Origin: Cloeon dipterum
Taxonomy: Eukaryota; Arthropoda; Insecta; Ephemeroptera; Baetidae
Assembly (NCBI RefSeq): GCF_949628265.1
Contig: NC_088790.1
Coordinates: forward strand, 17,612,545 to 17,676,544
Length of the DNA stretch: 64,000 nt
Reading direction: 5' to 3'
Below the pieces are notes generated by a model. That model made no database searches and was not told the DNA's origin. It was given only the letters and a program-made list of their open reading frames with translations. Every line of letters begins with the position of its first letter. The stretch's first letter is position 1. Below are positions 27,201-38,700 of this stretch, piece by piece. The translations under genes were made by a program, and so were the position numbers.

Positions 27201-27831
27201 CTCCTAGTCGGTTGGTGGGGCCGCTTTTATTATTTATATATACAGCGCGCACAGGGCCGAGTGCAAACGGTATTCCGAAGCAGGCGATCGATCGCCGAGA
27301 ATCAGACTTTTAATTACGGCCGAAGCGAAGCATAATAATTACATGAAGCCGGGTGTCATTAATCAAATTCGTGGGCACGTCTCGTCAATTGAGCCATGCA
27401 GACTTGAAAGGCGGTCCAACTCTTCTTGCATGTTGTGTATCGATCGATCCATCCGTTTTATCGCGGCTGCTGCAGCTGGAGCCAAAGTTCCGACTATAAT
27501 TAGCCCCTGAGCGAGATTGTATTAATCGTGTCACTCCACTTGCCAATTAAAGGGTCGCAGCATTTCCCCACGGTGACAGAGTTGAGCTTCTCACGGTGAA
27601 AAAATTTGTTGGAAATTCTATCGTGAATCAGGGGTAATTTAACTATAGCTTTTTAGAGAGCCATGTCAACCCAAGCATTCCAATTAAAAATTTAAAAAGT
27701 GTGTACAAACAATTAATGCTGAAATAATGAAAATTTTGATGAGATCCCAAGATGAAACTTTTGGGGGTACTTATTGCTTGCGGCTTTTTAAAATATTAAC
27801 GTGTGCATATGTTTAAGGAAAGAGTGATTTG
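12237..27831. other. Long non-coding interval between WIPI and Dop1R1
   Basis: About 15.6 kb separates two divergently transcribed genes. I found no recognisable coding exon, tRNA or transposase. The longest open frame (22951-23511) starts at TTG, has no recognisable motif and looks like chance. AT-rich DNA is broken by GC-richer patches, notably near 14810-15020, 22240-22670, 23380-23740, 24330-24640 and 27040-27560. The most proximal patch holds the palindrome GGCGATCGATCGCC (27283-27296). Simple runs include G8 near 15870 and a T-rich tract at 25987-26020. Non-coding 5' exons of Dop1R1 and its enhancers are likely to lie here, but I cannot place them from sequence alone. Confidence 0.55.
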
Positions 27832-30769
27832 ATGGAAGGCGAAGGCGCCAGTAGCAACAACAATACAACGCTCACGGACGGCAGCGAAACGGCACAGGAC
27901 CCCGATGCCGACCCCTTCTCACTGCTGTTCCTCATTTTCATCGGTGAGTTAATGAACATTCTGCCAGGGAAACGAATTTTTCATCTCGTTTGAGAGAGAA
28001 AGTGAAACAAATTTGATGATTTAACAGCACGACAATTTTCACCACCGATTTAATTTTATGGAGCCCTTAAAAAAGCATTAAATTTTATCATTCCTGTTAA
28101 AAAGGCCTGGGTTCAGGCAAAAGCATTTTCAGGAAATTTACTGTCAGTTTTCTATGGTTTTGCTCACAGGCACTTTGATAGTTCTGCTGATCACCCTTTC
28201 GATCGCGGGCAATGCACTCGTGTGCGCGGCTATCTTCACTGACCGCGGCCTACGCAAGATTGGCAACCTTTTCCTCGCTTCGTTGGCCATCGCCGATGCT
28301 TTCGTGGCCGCCCTCGTGATGACATTCGCCGGGGTAAACGACCTGCTTGGCTACTGGCCCTTCGGCGCCCAGTTCTGCGACACGTGGGTCGCCTTTGACG
28401 TCATGTGCTCGACGGCGTCCATCCTAAACCTGTGCGCCATCTCCCTCGATCGCTACATTCATATTAAGGTTGGCCCCATTTCAATCAAAGTGTTAAAATT
28501 ACTTGATGCATTTATATAAATAGATTACTCAAGTGGAAAAGCCTCTTTCAATGAGAAAATGAAAAATATATATTCACATTTTTTTCTCACTTATTTCTCG
28601 CCCACAGGATCCACTGCGTTACGGCCGATGGGTGACCAGGCGGGTGGTGTGTGCATTGATCGCCGGCGTGTGGCTATTGGCCGCCCTTATCAGCTTTGTG
28701 CCCATCTCGTTCAACCTGCACAGGCCACCGCTCAGCGAGCTTGCTCCCGTCACCGCCGGCGGCCTTCCAACGTGCGCCCTCGACCTCACACCGACCTACG
28801 CCATTGTCTCGTCGTGCATCAGCTTCATTGTCCCGTGCGTTGTCATGGTACGTTTCAAACACATGTTGCCTGAGTTATCTTTACAATTCAATTTTCTCCG
28901 AAATTATTTTAAGTGATTAAAAAAAAATCTTTGAGAGTCTGCTGTATCCATTAAAATAATTAGTGGTAATATGTAATTTATGCCAATGAAGACAACTCAA
29001 GGTTGTCATAATTTCCAATTGAAATTAGATGCAGCTTCTTCGGTTAATAGCGTATTTTTCTACATTTCTAATTAACAGCCTTCGCTATACACTGAGGAAG
29101 CCGCTTCTAATTTTAACTGTAAAAATCATTTTAATTTTATACTTCAGCTGCAATAATATTTTGTTGGCATCCTCCAGGTTGGGATCTACTGTCGGCTGTA
29201 TTTGTATGCGCAACGCCACGTCAAGAGCATCAGAGCGGTGACGAGACCGATGCATGTGAACGGCGCCGCGGTTCCAACGCCGTGCCACGTGTCTGACCAC
29301 AAGGCGGCTATCACGGTCGGCGTCATCATGGGCGTCTTCCTTGTCTGCTGGGTTCCTTTCTTCGTGGTCAACATCGTGGCCGCTTTCTGCAAAACCTGCA
29401 TTCCTGACATTGCTTTTAAGGTACTAGCTCTGTTCCTCATTTGGTGTAATTATTTCTTTCAATATAGAGCAGAAGTATAGCTTTTTTGTTAGGCACAAAA
29501 TTTTACCCTTTGTATATTCCTTTCATTTGTCAGATGAACGTTTGATGTTTAACAAAAGCAAATAACTAAGAAATTTGGAAACGTGCTTCTACAAATTGTG
29601 CTAGTGCGAGTTGCGTTGGTTGCTGCGAGTGATTGAGATATTGGACGTGGTTCAATTAGAGCAAAGTGCATAGAAGCTCCACGCGGGCAGAAGGAATTGC
29701 AATCTTGTTACTGTCAAGTGCAACAGTGTCATGGTAACAAATAAACGCTATTTTGCACTTTCTCGATTGAACAAATTCCTAGCTAAGCTAGGCTCTTTGT
29801 AAATTATGTGCTGGGGAAGGTGAAACTTTTGCGCTCATGGAACTCACTTAGGAACTAATTTAGGTCGTTCATAGTTACTCTATAGAGTTAAAACTTATAA
29901 ACTTTGGTTTTAAGTTCGTATCGAGGATGCATGTATATTGTAGCAATAAATATATCTGCTCTCAAGAAAATTGGTATTCGATCTTTGGACAAAAATGATG
30001 CCTTATTTGAATTGATCTATATTAATATTATTTTTGCTTTTAAAAATAAAAGACTTCATAAAAACGAGCAACCCGATGACGGGTGCTGCAATTACATATC
30101 AACAGTTTGCACTTCATTCTACCGTTTTGGGAACGTCAAATGAGCACGAACCAATCATGTCAAATATTATAATAACTATTTTATTGTGATGTATGGTTTT
30201 TATCCTATATTATATTCAGAGAGTTTAGATTTAGACATATAGGAAAAACATGTTTAGCACTCTACATTTTGAAAAAAGGGAATTATTCTTCATCCCAATG
30301 AGCTAATTAATGAACAGCCAAACTACAAATGATTCGTCATTTTGCTTTATGCCATCTAAAGTCGGCTTTTAATAACCATATTTTTGTATGCGTGTAGGTG
30401 CTTACCTGGCTGGGCTACTCAAACAGCGCATTCAACCCTGTCATCTACTCAATCTTCAACACCGAGTTTCGCGACGCCTTCCGCCGCATCCTAGTCTCGC
30501 ACGCGGGTCCGCTGTGCTGCTGCTGCTGCAACCAATACGAGGCCGTGGGCGGTCGTCGACTCGGCGCCGCCAGCGGTGCCGCTTCTCGCCGGTCCGATGG
30601 CACCACGCCGCGTGGTCCACCGAGTGGCGGTGCCGTCGAGCATACCACCTTTGAGCCGGTGCCACAATCGGCAAGCAAATCGCCGATTGCCGCCCCCGCA
30701 TGCCGCGTTACTCGAGTCAATTCGTCCGAGCTGGCCAGCCTCGACGACCAAAAGCCGGTAGACATTTGA
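27832..30769 (+). CDS. Dop1R1: D1-like dopamine receptor (Dop1R1 class), 5 exons, 421 aa
   Basis: Exons: 27832-27943, 28170-28468, 28608-28847, 29178-29420, 30398-30769. All are GT-AG and phase-consistent. An in-frame TAA lies 15 nt upstream of the chosen ATG. The product is a class A aminergic GPCR of the plasma membrane; insect Dop1R1 receptors couple to Gs and raise cAMP. It has a short N-terminus with NNT/NTT glycosylation sequons, seven membrane segments, the amine-binding Asp114 (3.32), DRY at 131-133, catechol-binding Ser205, Ser206 and Ser209 in TM5, CWVPFF in TM6 and NPVIY in TM7. The second intracellular loop [13 protein letters not shown] and the stretch [13 protein letters not shown] mark the Dop1R1 class. 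The third intracellular loop is short. The tail holds five consecutive cysteines (probable palmitoylation) and then low-complexity sequence. The last intron (977 bp) holds nothing I recognise. Confidence 0.94.
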
Positions 30770-33082
30770 CCTCAGACTGTCGTCAACGACGACCAAGAAC
30801 TGTGCACTACAAAGGTGTAAATCGGACTACTATATTATTATATGTCTCTTGGTCGTTTTACTCAAATTACTTAATTTGTGTTCCAAAGATTTCTTCTGGC
30901 CGCTTCTGGCAGTCAATGAGGTGAAACACTTTCTTTTGCACACATGTTGAGGGAGGATTGTATTTTCTTGAGGGAAATATTGCTCATCCATTGCATTTTC
31001 GCTATTTTTATTTTTCAGCATATTTTTAATAGGTTTAAGTAACACGAGATCTGGAGCTAGCCAGCAGAGAAAATACCTCCCTAAATTATGTGAACTAAAA
31101 TATTAAGAAACAATTAAAAAATCTAGAATTGATCTCTTTAGCTCTTTTTCAAGAAACTGCAGGCTAGTCAACGAGCGAGCTAGCTTTATTCTTTTCATAA
31201 AGGGGTGGGGAAATCTCTCACATTTATTTATTTCTTGCAAAGATAAATAATTTTTTATGAATTATAACTTTCATATTTTTTTAAGAAAAAAAAACTAATA
31301 TAATATTTTCGTCATTGATTTTCTTGCATGTAGGCGCACAATATTTATTAATCATCTGCTCAAATTATTTGTCTGCGGTTGATTTTCGAATGCTTATATA
31401 TTAATTTACTACAATCATGCAAATCAGCCAGATGGAAGTGTACAAATCTCCAGAAGTTTGGAGAGATGGCGGAATCATTTTATAATTAAAACAAAACTGG
31501 GAAATCGGGCAGGAATGAAAAATTTAAAGCCCTTTGAATATAATATTCTTTGGAAGTGTGTGTGATGAAAAATGAAAATTTTACTCCACAGTGACTGTAA
31601 TAAATTATAAATTCTGACAGACAAAATTGACGTCTATTTCCCAAAATTGATGTAATGATCTTTGTTGACTGATTGTTCCTCTGGTTTTCTCCATGATAAA
31701 TGTGATAATATAATAGATATCTAGTCCACGACTATCTTACTCCATTTTAAATGTGCCAAATTTTTATGCTAGTCTATCAGAGAAAAAAATATATATTTTG
31801 CCCTGAAAAAGAGATGTTTAAACACACATTTGATGTTCAAAAGAAAAAAGGCACCTGTCTGTTCATATCATGCAAATAACCATGCAGGGTATTAGAAAAT
31901 GCGGTTATTTGGATAAAAAAATATATTGATTTGACAGCCAAAAGATGTTTCTTTGTGGATTGTCAAAGGAAATGAAGGGGAAACGAAAACTACTTAATGT
32001 TTCAGTGTTATAAAATAAATAGATATGAAAGGAAACTTGTTGCATTCCTTGCGTGAATGAGAGTTAAGAGGTGAAAAGTAGTATTCATGTTCAAAAACAT
32101 TTGTTAGATGAATATTGATGTTAAAGAATGGAAAATTCTTGGGTGTCGTTGTAGTTGTTAAAATGAGATATAAATTTCAATGTAGTTCCTTTTTCTTCAA
32201 AGCGATTTCAGCCAAAGTGTCAAACCAACCAGGATATTATTGATATATTGGATCTTATGAGTAACATAGTAGCGAGGGTAATAGGCAGGTATGGAAGTCG
32301 CTGAGAATATAGTAAATTATTAAGTGCAATGTGAACCGGAGACTGGATTGCTCAAGAGAGTTTTACTTGACCAAACGTTGAGAAAAATGTATCAAGTCAT
32401 TTTAAAACACGATGGTTGTAGAAATGCGAGTGTATATAGGAAGATAATAATAAATGCAAATAATTTTCTTTTTCGGAATTGTGTCTTGTGTCTTTCAATG
32501 AATGAAACATTATACAAGTAATATATATATGCTGAGATTCCTTTTAAAAATATAATATTTATTTTGAGATTGCTAGAAATATCTTGTTGTGACACTAAAT
32601 TATGCGAAAACAGTAGAAATAAGTTATACAAAGAGAGACATTCTTGGCACCATTGCCACGTCATAGAAATTTCAACAATTTAAAATTAACGGGACGATTC
32701 AGACGATTTATTTTAAATCTGATTTAAATGAGTGGCTGTTAATATCAAATTCTTAAAACAGATATATAAAAATTGGTAGATTTCAGATCTTTAACATTAC
32801 TTTTAAAAAATAACTTCACATATATGTAAATATCACAATTTTAGAATCTCTCATTCCTTCTCCGCATTTTTCCATTCACCAGAACAGTCAAGCTAGTGAC
32901 TAGTTGCTACGCATATTTTCTCTAGAACAATGAGTAACGGAAAACCACTAAATTTCAAACAGGATGTTCAACACTAAAATGTATCCAAAATGTGATAATT
33001 TCTCACACTGCAACTGGTTTTCTGCTACTCCTTCTTATTTCCTCTCCATAGTCTTAAAAATGTGAAAAGCGAAAAAGTCAGA
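30770..33082. other. Convergent 3' regions of Dop1R1 and the RabGAP gene
   Basis: AT-rich sequence between two converging stop codons. AATAAA hexamers on the plus strand at 31599-31604 and 32014-32019 are candidate poly(A) signals for Dop1R1. On the minus strand, AATAAA at 32707-32712 could serve the RabGAP. I cannot say where either transcript ends or whether they overlap. No coding sequence, RNA gene or transposon was recognised. Confidence 0.5.
32707..32712 (-). terminator. Candidate poly(A) signal of the TBC1D14-like gene
   Basis: AATAAA on the minus strand, about 370 bp beyond the stop codon. A second hexamer lies at 32558-32563. Predicted from the hexamer alone. Confidence 0.3.
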
Positions 33083-36000
33083 TCACTGATTTGCATTATT
33101 TGTGCATTTGTGGTTGGCCAGCACACAGTCAAAATTGAGTTTGCCGACGGTCGTGTGGATTGCATCGATGGAGCGGAAGAGTGCCTCGACATCAATATCT
33201 TTGGGCAATTTGGTAAGAAATTGCAACAACTGCTCAAATTCCATTTTCTTCAAGGTTTCCTGGTATAAATGAAGTACTCCTACAAACAGAATTAAATCCT
33301 TTTACATTTTTAAGAAGATCAGGGTTCACAAAAACCAGCATTTTTCTTCAAAATCAGCAAAAATTTTTTTTAGATATTTAGCGCATTTTCCTAAACACAT
33401 GAATATGTTAAATTGATCAGAATTAAATGACCAAAAATTGTAGCTAAAATATCAATTCTTTGACTGAGTTCACAAAACTATAGATGTTAAATATATACTA
33501 TAGTAAAGTTCAAACTTCCTGTCTTACATGACGCAATATGTGAGAAGTCAAATAAAAACAAATGCTGTAAATCCAAAATTGGAGGGATTTTCCCGCTGTT
33601 TGTTTTGCAGAAACATCTTGCTGCAATTTTACGCATTGCAAAATTGGCTAACCCTAACTAACACTTAGTTGAATGGCCCACAAACAAATTTCTAGCCCTC
33701 AAGCAAATATAGTACAAGTGGTAGACATAATGATGCTCTATGTAAGATTTCAAAGTCACAAAAATGTACAGTAGAAAGCAGCTTGTTTGAGTGCTCTTAT
33801 TAATTTATATATTTTAAGTTTTAATTTATTTCAAAACAAAGAATTGACACACTAACAGCAAGATTTCATAAGAATTAGAATTTTCGGACTCTATAATCTC
33901 ACATGTTTGTTTATTATCACTTTGGCTTATACATGATAGCTCCATGAAAAATCAACAAAAACAAAAGCATTTCATTCAAAGACTTTCTAGGATTCTATTA
34001 AAAAAAAAAAAAAAAAAAAAAAATGGAAATTTAAGTCTTACCAAGGGCTGTTCTGAGGAGAAACTCTTCTCCATCGCGAAAATACAGGTCCCACACCCTG
34101 CAGGCAATGTCATAGTGCAGCGCATTCGAGAACATGGTGTAAATCCATTGGACAAAATACATGTCTGGCGCCAGTTGCTCTTCAGCAAAGTGCTTGCTGA
34201 GTTGAGGCATATTTTCGGTCAAGAGGTCGTTGTATGTATTGTAATAGGCTTTCATGGCCGCCTCGTTCATGCCAAAGAAGGCTTGCTGGCATGGCCTAAG
34301 AGCAGATTAGGAGTCATCCTTACGCAATTGGAATGAGAGGTGACAAATTGTACCTATTGAGGATGTTAGCAAAGCAGACAAACGCTTCTGCAGGATCAAG
34401 GTTGAGAATAAGGACGGCTGCAATGAAGGACATGCCTTGCATGTAGCCCAGGTCAGGCTCATAGCACACATAAGCAGCGAGAACGTTCAGTAAAGAGTCG
34501 TAGTTTGGTCCACCCTGACGTAAACAAATTTGTAAAACGTTTAAATCATTTTTGTCATATTATGAAAGTTAAATTAATATTTTAGTTGCACAAAAGGATA
34601 ATTCCACCTCATCAAAGATTTGACGCATTCAGTATAAATATAAGTTCTATTTTTAGTTACTTTTCTTTTTCCTCTTTTTCAAAGTAGCAGGAAAATCATG
34701 TCTTTAAAACACAAACCTCTTTAAATATGCTGAGATAAGGAAATGTGCGTGAAATGTCAAGCTTGATTTGTTTAATTGCTGCATCCATTAGACAAGGGAC
34801 TAAATTGCCATCTTGGCTGCTCATTTTTTCCGTTAGAAGTCTTTCTTGGACTCTGCAAACGAGGGATCCTTAGATAATATTTCACTTGGAATTTTAATAA
34901 TTACCTTGAATGGTAGGTGTAGTAATCCTGTGGTGTCAAGTTTAGTTTGTTAGTAACAGCAAGCTGCCACACATTGCATCTGACGCAGGATGGAATGCCA
35001 TGCCACCACAAGTCCCTCACCTTTTTTGAGTTTTTGCTATCCGTGAAAAAAATTTATAATTTGATTTTGTAGAATTCAATGTGTTACTTACACAGACTCC
35101 CACTTAGGAAGAATATCTGTTTTCCAGATTGATGTCGCTTTAGCCACGCTGTCCTCTGCTTTGAGCTGCTCTTGAATTTGTTTCTTCTTTAATTTTGCCT
35201 CTTTCAACTCTGTAAACAGAATTAATTTGATTCCAAACTCAAATTAGACCAATTTGTATCTTAAATAATCATTCCATTCTTCACATTAACTTATAGATAT
35301 AGAAACAAGTAGTAATGTGATTGAACTACAATAATAATGAAAAAGCACCTTTCTTTTTAGCGGCCTCCAAAATCTGTTGGTATTGCTGTCGATGCCTCTC
35401 CTCCTCCTCTGGACTTTTGGCTGGTAGATTTGATGGTCTTGCCTCCAGGATCAACGATCCACTGCTTGCTTCCCTGCCAGAGAAAACTAAACTGCTGTTG
35501 CTACTGCTGCCACTCATAGAATTCATTGAGCAAGCCTTTCACAAAGTGCATTAGCCACTGAAACTCTCTACTTCTTTTTATAACCACCTCGTCCAAACTA
35601 AGTCCACTGGAGACTCTGTTGCTACTTTTTTTGCCAAACAATTTCCAGTCTCCTGATTCCTTGCTGCTTGACTTCCAACTGAAAATACTCCTGCAAACCA
35701 TGAGAACATATTTATTCTTCAATCTTTTTGAAAAAGTGTATATAGAAAAAATTACCACAGTTTACTGCAACAGAAAATAACATAATTTTAATGTAAATTC
35801 AACGTACTTGGAAAATAAGTTCGAAAATGCGCTCGTCTGTTTGTTTTTAGCCAAATCGTTGGTGGCGGTAGTGGTTATGTACTGATTTGGAAGAAAGGCA
35901 TCTCTGAGGGAGGCTGTGCTGCAAGCATCTTCATCAAATGATGGATTTAAGGTGATTTCACGGCTGATGTTAGATAACGATGAGAAAGAGTCGCTAGTGC

Positions 36001-37214
36001 TGAGCAAACAATCTTTTTCTTCTTTTTGGTGCTCCTCTTCCATCTTTGGAATCTTTTTTAAATCTTCCTGTTCACTCTGTTCCACCTGAAAAATATTTAT
36101 GTTCATTTTCTTCATCAGTTTTTTCATGGATATTTATTTGAATTTTCATCAACAAACATAACGGTAATATATAAGCAGTTTTATATGCCTAAAAGGCTTG
36201 AGCTTTAATTAGTTTAAATTTCTTATAAGACCCCACCAAATTTTGTATGTGATGGAGATAACTGGATCTGTTGTTCCACTTTAAATAAGCCTGATAACAC
36301 ATCATAATGCCAGCGCTCATTCATCTCGCAGAGCGCCTTCTTACCATCATAATTCAATATTAAAAAAGCTAGGGCCATTTTTTGGAAGATTTAAACATTT
36401 ATGTAACCGCAACACAACACGTCTCAAACATTAAATAGAATGTCCAGATAGAGAATAATCCGAATATGCAATAGCTAGCTACTTGTTCTGAGCCAAGAAC
36501 TGAATGATTATCACCTTTGGAAGGACATGCAGTTGTTTGGTGACAGGGCTGTATGCGAGGGGCATTGCCTTCAGAAGCTGATCAAGAGGGATAGTCGCCC
36601 TAACGCGGTTGTTTGGGCTTCCATTTACTACGCCGTCCTTTTTATTCTCAGGCCATGTACGGAACCACTCTTCTTTGCTTGGATCATCAATCGTCGTTTT
36701 GAGTTCGTTTGAGGGTTGCAACTCTTTCTGCAGACCTAGTGCGTCCATCTTTGGTAGACTGCGCGAGTTTTGACGCCGATGCGTCTTCTTAAATACCAAT
36801 GAGGACGAGTCATCCTCAGCGTCCTAAAACGGTAAACATCACAATATGATATGAGCTGATTAAGACAAGTAAATTTTGTCTTGGTATGTATGTGTAAAGT
36901 ATGTCAACTTGTATGTATCTTCATAAGGAATTAATAAATTATCATACATATGTATATGATACAAACATCAGCTTGGCCTTTTAGTTTAAATCATATGAAC
37001 TGACATTTTACTAATAAAAAATTTCCAAATTGCCTGCTTTTGAAAAATGCGTTTGAGATTTAAATTCTGTTATTGTATGTACATTGTTTATTGTGATCTT
37101 CATGACAAGCCCCAAGTCCTCGTCATCGTCTTCAGCCGGCTCCACCTCCTGCACTTTGTTGGCGACATCGCCATCACCTGCCTTGGCTCTACTCCTTGAC
37201 CGTAGTTTAAACAT
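33083..37214 (-). CDS. TBC1D14: TBC1D12/TBC1D14-type Rab GTPase-activating protein, 11 exons, 668 aa
   Basis: Exons in coding order: 37083-37214, 36515-36823, 35808-36085, 35588-35690, 35349-35535, 35092-35209, 34905-35036, 34717-34852, 34354-34514, 34042-34295, 33083-33279. The total of 2007 nt is in phase throughout. The N-terminal half is acidic, Ser-rich and poorly conserved. It is followed by the family signature [11 protein letters not shown], a basic coiled stretch (about 320-365) and a TBC domain (about 380-620). Both catalytic fingers are present: Arg455 in [10 protein letters not shown] and Gln491 in YMQGM, so GAP activity is expected. Human TBC1D14 acts on Rab11-positive recycling endosomes and starvation-induced autophagy; the same role here is inferred. 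TBC1D12 and TBC1D14 cannot be told apart from this single arthropod copy. The start may follow an intron, since TTTTTAG sits just upstream of the ATG. The 52-nt intron at 35536-35587 uses an unusual AAG acceptor. Confidence 0.9.
34000..34023. repeat. A24 homopolymer in the RabGAP intron
   Basis: Uninterrupted run of 24 A on the plus strand. On the transcribed minus strand it is a U24 tract starting about 19 nt after the 5' splice site of the penultimate exon. Confidence 0.95.
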
Positions 37215-37681
37215 TCAGCTAAAAATCAAACCGAATCGGTCTCACAGAGCCCTGAAAAACGGGTCAAATTACTTGCACCAACTCATCGACAAAAACAAAA
37301 TAAAAGAAATTAAAGATGGCGTCACAATACATACCATCTGGTTTGTTTTCTTAATGATACAGCACAGCAGCCAGCATGATAGGAACGTTATTAAATTTTA
37401 GTCATGTTCTTGTATACTTTCCAAAATCACGGATCTTATTATGTTAAAGGAATAAACTCGCATTTTTATTTAATTTTATTAAATTTAACAATCTTAATGC
37501 ACCAGTTGTTATTTTTTCATTTTAAAAATCATAATTTTTATTGTATTAGGTTACCTGCTTTGTTAAAGCATAGCAAAATCGCAAAATCAACTACATAGCG
37601 GATTGGATCTGATTCGTCGCAGGCAAAAGAAGGGCGAAAGGGGCGAAAGCTTGTGTTACCACGCCCACTAATCTCATACAG

Positions 37682-37689
37682 TACAACAA
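37682..37689. repeat. Left target site duplication of the hAT-type element
   Basis: The octamer TACAACAA directly abuts the left terminus of the element. The same octamer abuts the right terminus at 38850-38857. Eight-bp duplications are diagnostic of the hAT superfamily. Confidence 0.9.
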
Positions 37690-37860
37690 TAGTGATGGGA
37701 ATCTTTGAGAAAGTACCTATCGAGAACCGATAGGTAGTTTTTTTTCACTACCGAAAAAATATCGATAGGTTAACCGAAAAACTATCGATAGTCAATTAAT
37801 CGATAGTTTTTAAAAAACCTTTAAAAATGCGTGTTTTTAATCCCGGAAGTAAAAAAACCG

Positions 37861-37994
37861 GTTAAATTTGGGCGCACCGGTTTCAGCTGGTAAAATGGGC
37901 GCGCCAGTTGCAGCTGTTTAAATGGGTGTGCCGGTTGCAGCTGGTAAAATGGGCGTGCCGGCTGCAGCTGGTAAAATGGGCGTGCCGGTTGCAG
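37861..37994. repeat. 27-bp minisatellite, array 1 (about 5 units)
   Basis: Four full 27-bp units, each starting CAGCTG (at 37884, 37911, 37938, 37965), preceded by one degenerate partial unit. Each contains AAATGGGCG followed by a GC-rich half such as CGCCAGTTG. Unit and orientation match array 2. Confidence 0.9.
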
Positions 37995-38457
37995 TAAATT
38001 TAAAGTTCGCGCCTAAAATTGTGGAAAACTGTTTATTTCATTTATTTATTAAAGGTGGCAGCACTCGAGCACTCATGATTGCTCCCTCTACCCTTATTTA
38101 GAAAATAAACAAAACAACTATGACGTCATGCCATTTCTTTTGTCTTATTAATGATGACTTTTAATTGATCAATTACTTTCAATTTGTAATTATAGAGATA
38201 AATTGCTCAACAGGAAACTCATATAACAATATTAATTTATAGTATGTATAATTGATCAGGATTTTAAGTGCATGCAATTAGCCGCCTTTCCAGAGTTGGT
38301 GTGACTTGTTTACCGCATTAGTGTCAACCACCTGTCTCGGCTGTCTCTAGCTGTGTTGTGATTGAGTTTATTATTGCTTGATTTGTTATTATTTATTTTG
38401 TTACTGTTGTGTTTGTTTTAAGTATGTGCAATGTGGGAGTGACGAGTGAGCGAACGA

Positions 38458-38700
38458 CAGCTGTTAAAATGGGCGCGCCGGTTCCAGCTGTTGAAATGGG
38501 CGCGCCGGTAGCAGCTGGTAATATGGGCGGGCCAGTTCCAGCTGTTAAAATGGGCGGGCCAGTTCCAGCTGTTAAAATGGGTGGGCCAGTTCCAGCTGAT
38601 AAAATGGGCGGGCCAGTTCCTCCTGTTAAAATGGGCGCGGCGGTTCCAGCTGATAAAATGGGCGCGCTGGTTGCAGCTGTTAAAATGGGTGTGGCGGCTC
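38458..38700. repeat. 27-bp minisatellite, array 2 (9 units)
   Basis: Nine units of exactly 27 bp (starts 38458, 38485, 38512, 38539, 38566, 38593, 38620, 38647, 38674), typically opening CAGCTGTTAAAATGGGCG and ending GTTC. Because 27 is a multiple of three, the array leaves a long open frame on each strand (38409-38711 plus, 38418-38702 minus). The plus-strand frame encodes a nine-residue repeat of the type VKMGGPVPA. I regard this as a by-product of the period rather than a gene. Confidence 0.92.

Noticed and set aside
37861..38700. CRISPR array
   Set aside because: Units are directly tandem with no unique spacers, and the genome is eukaryotic.
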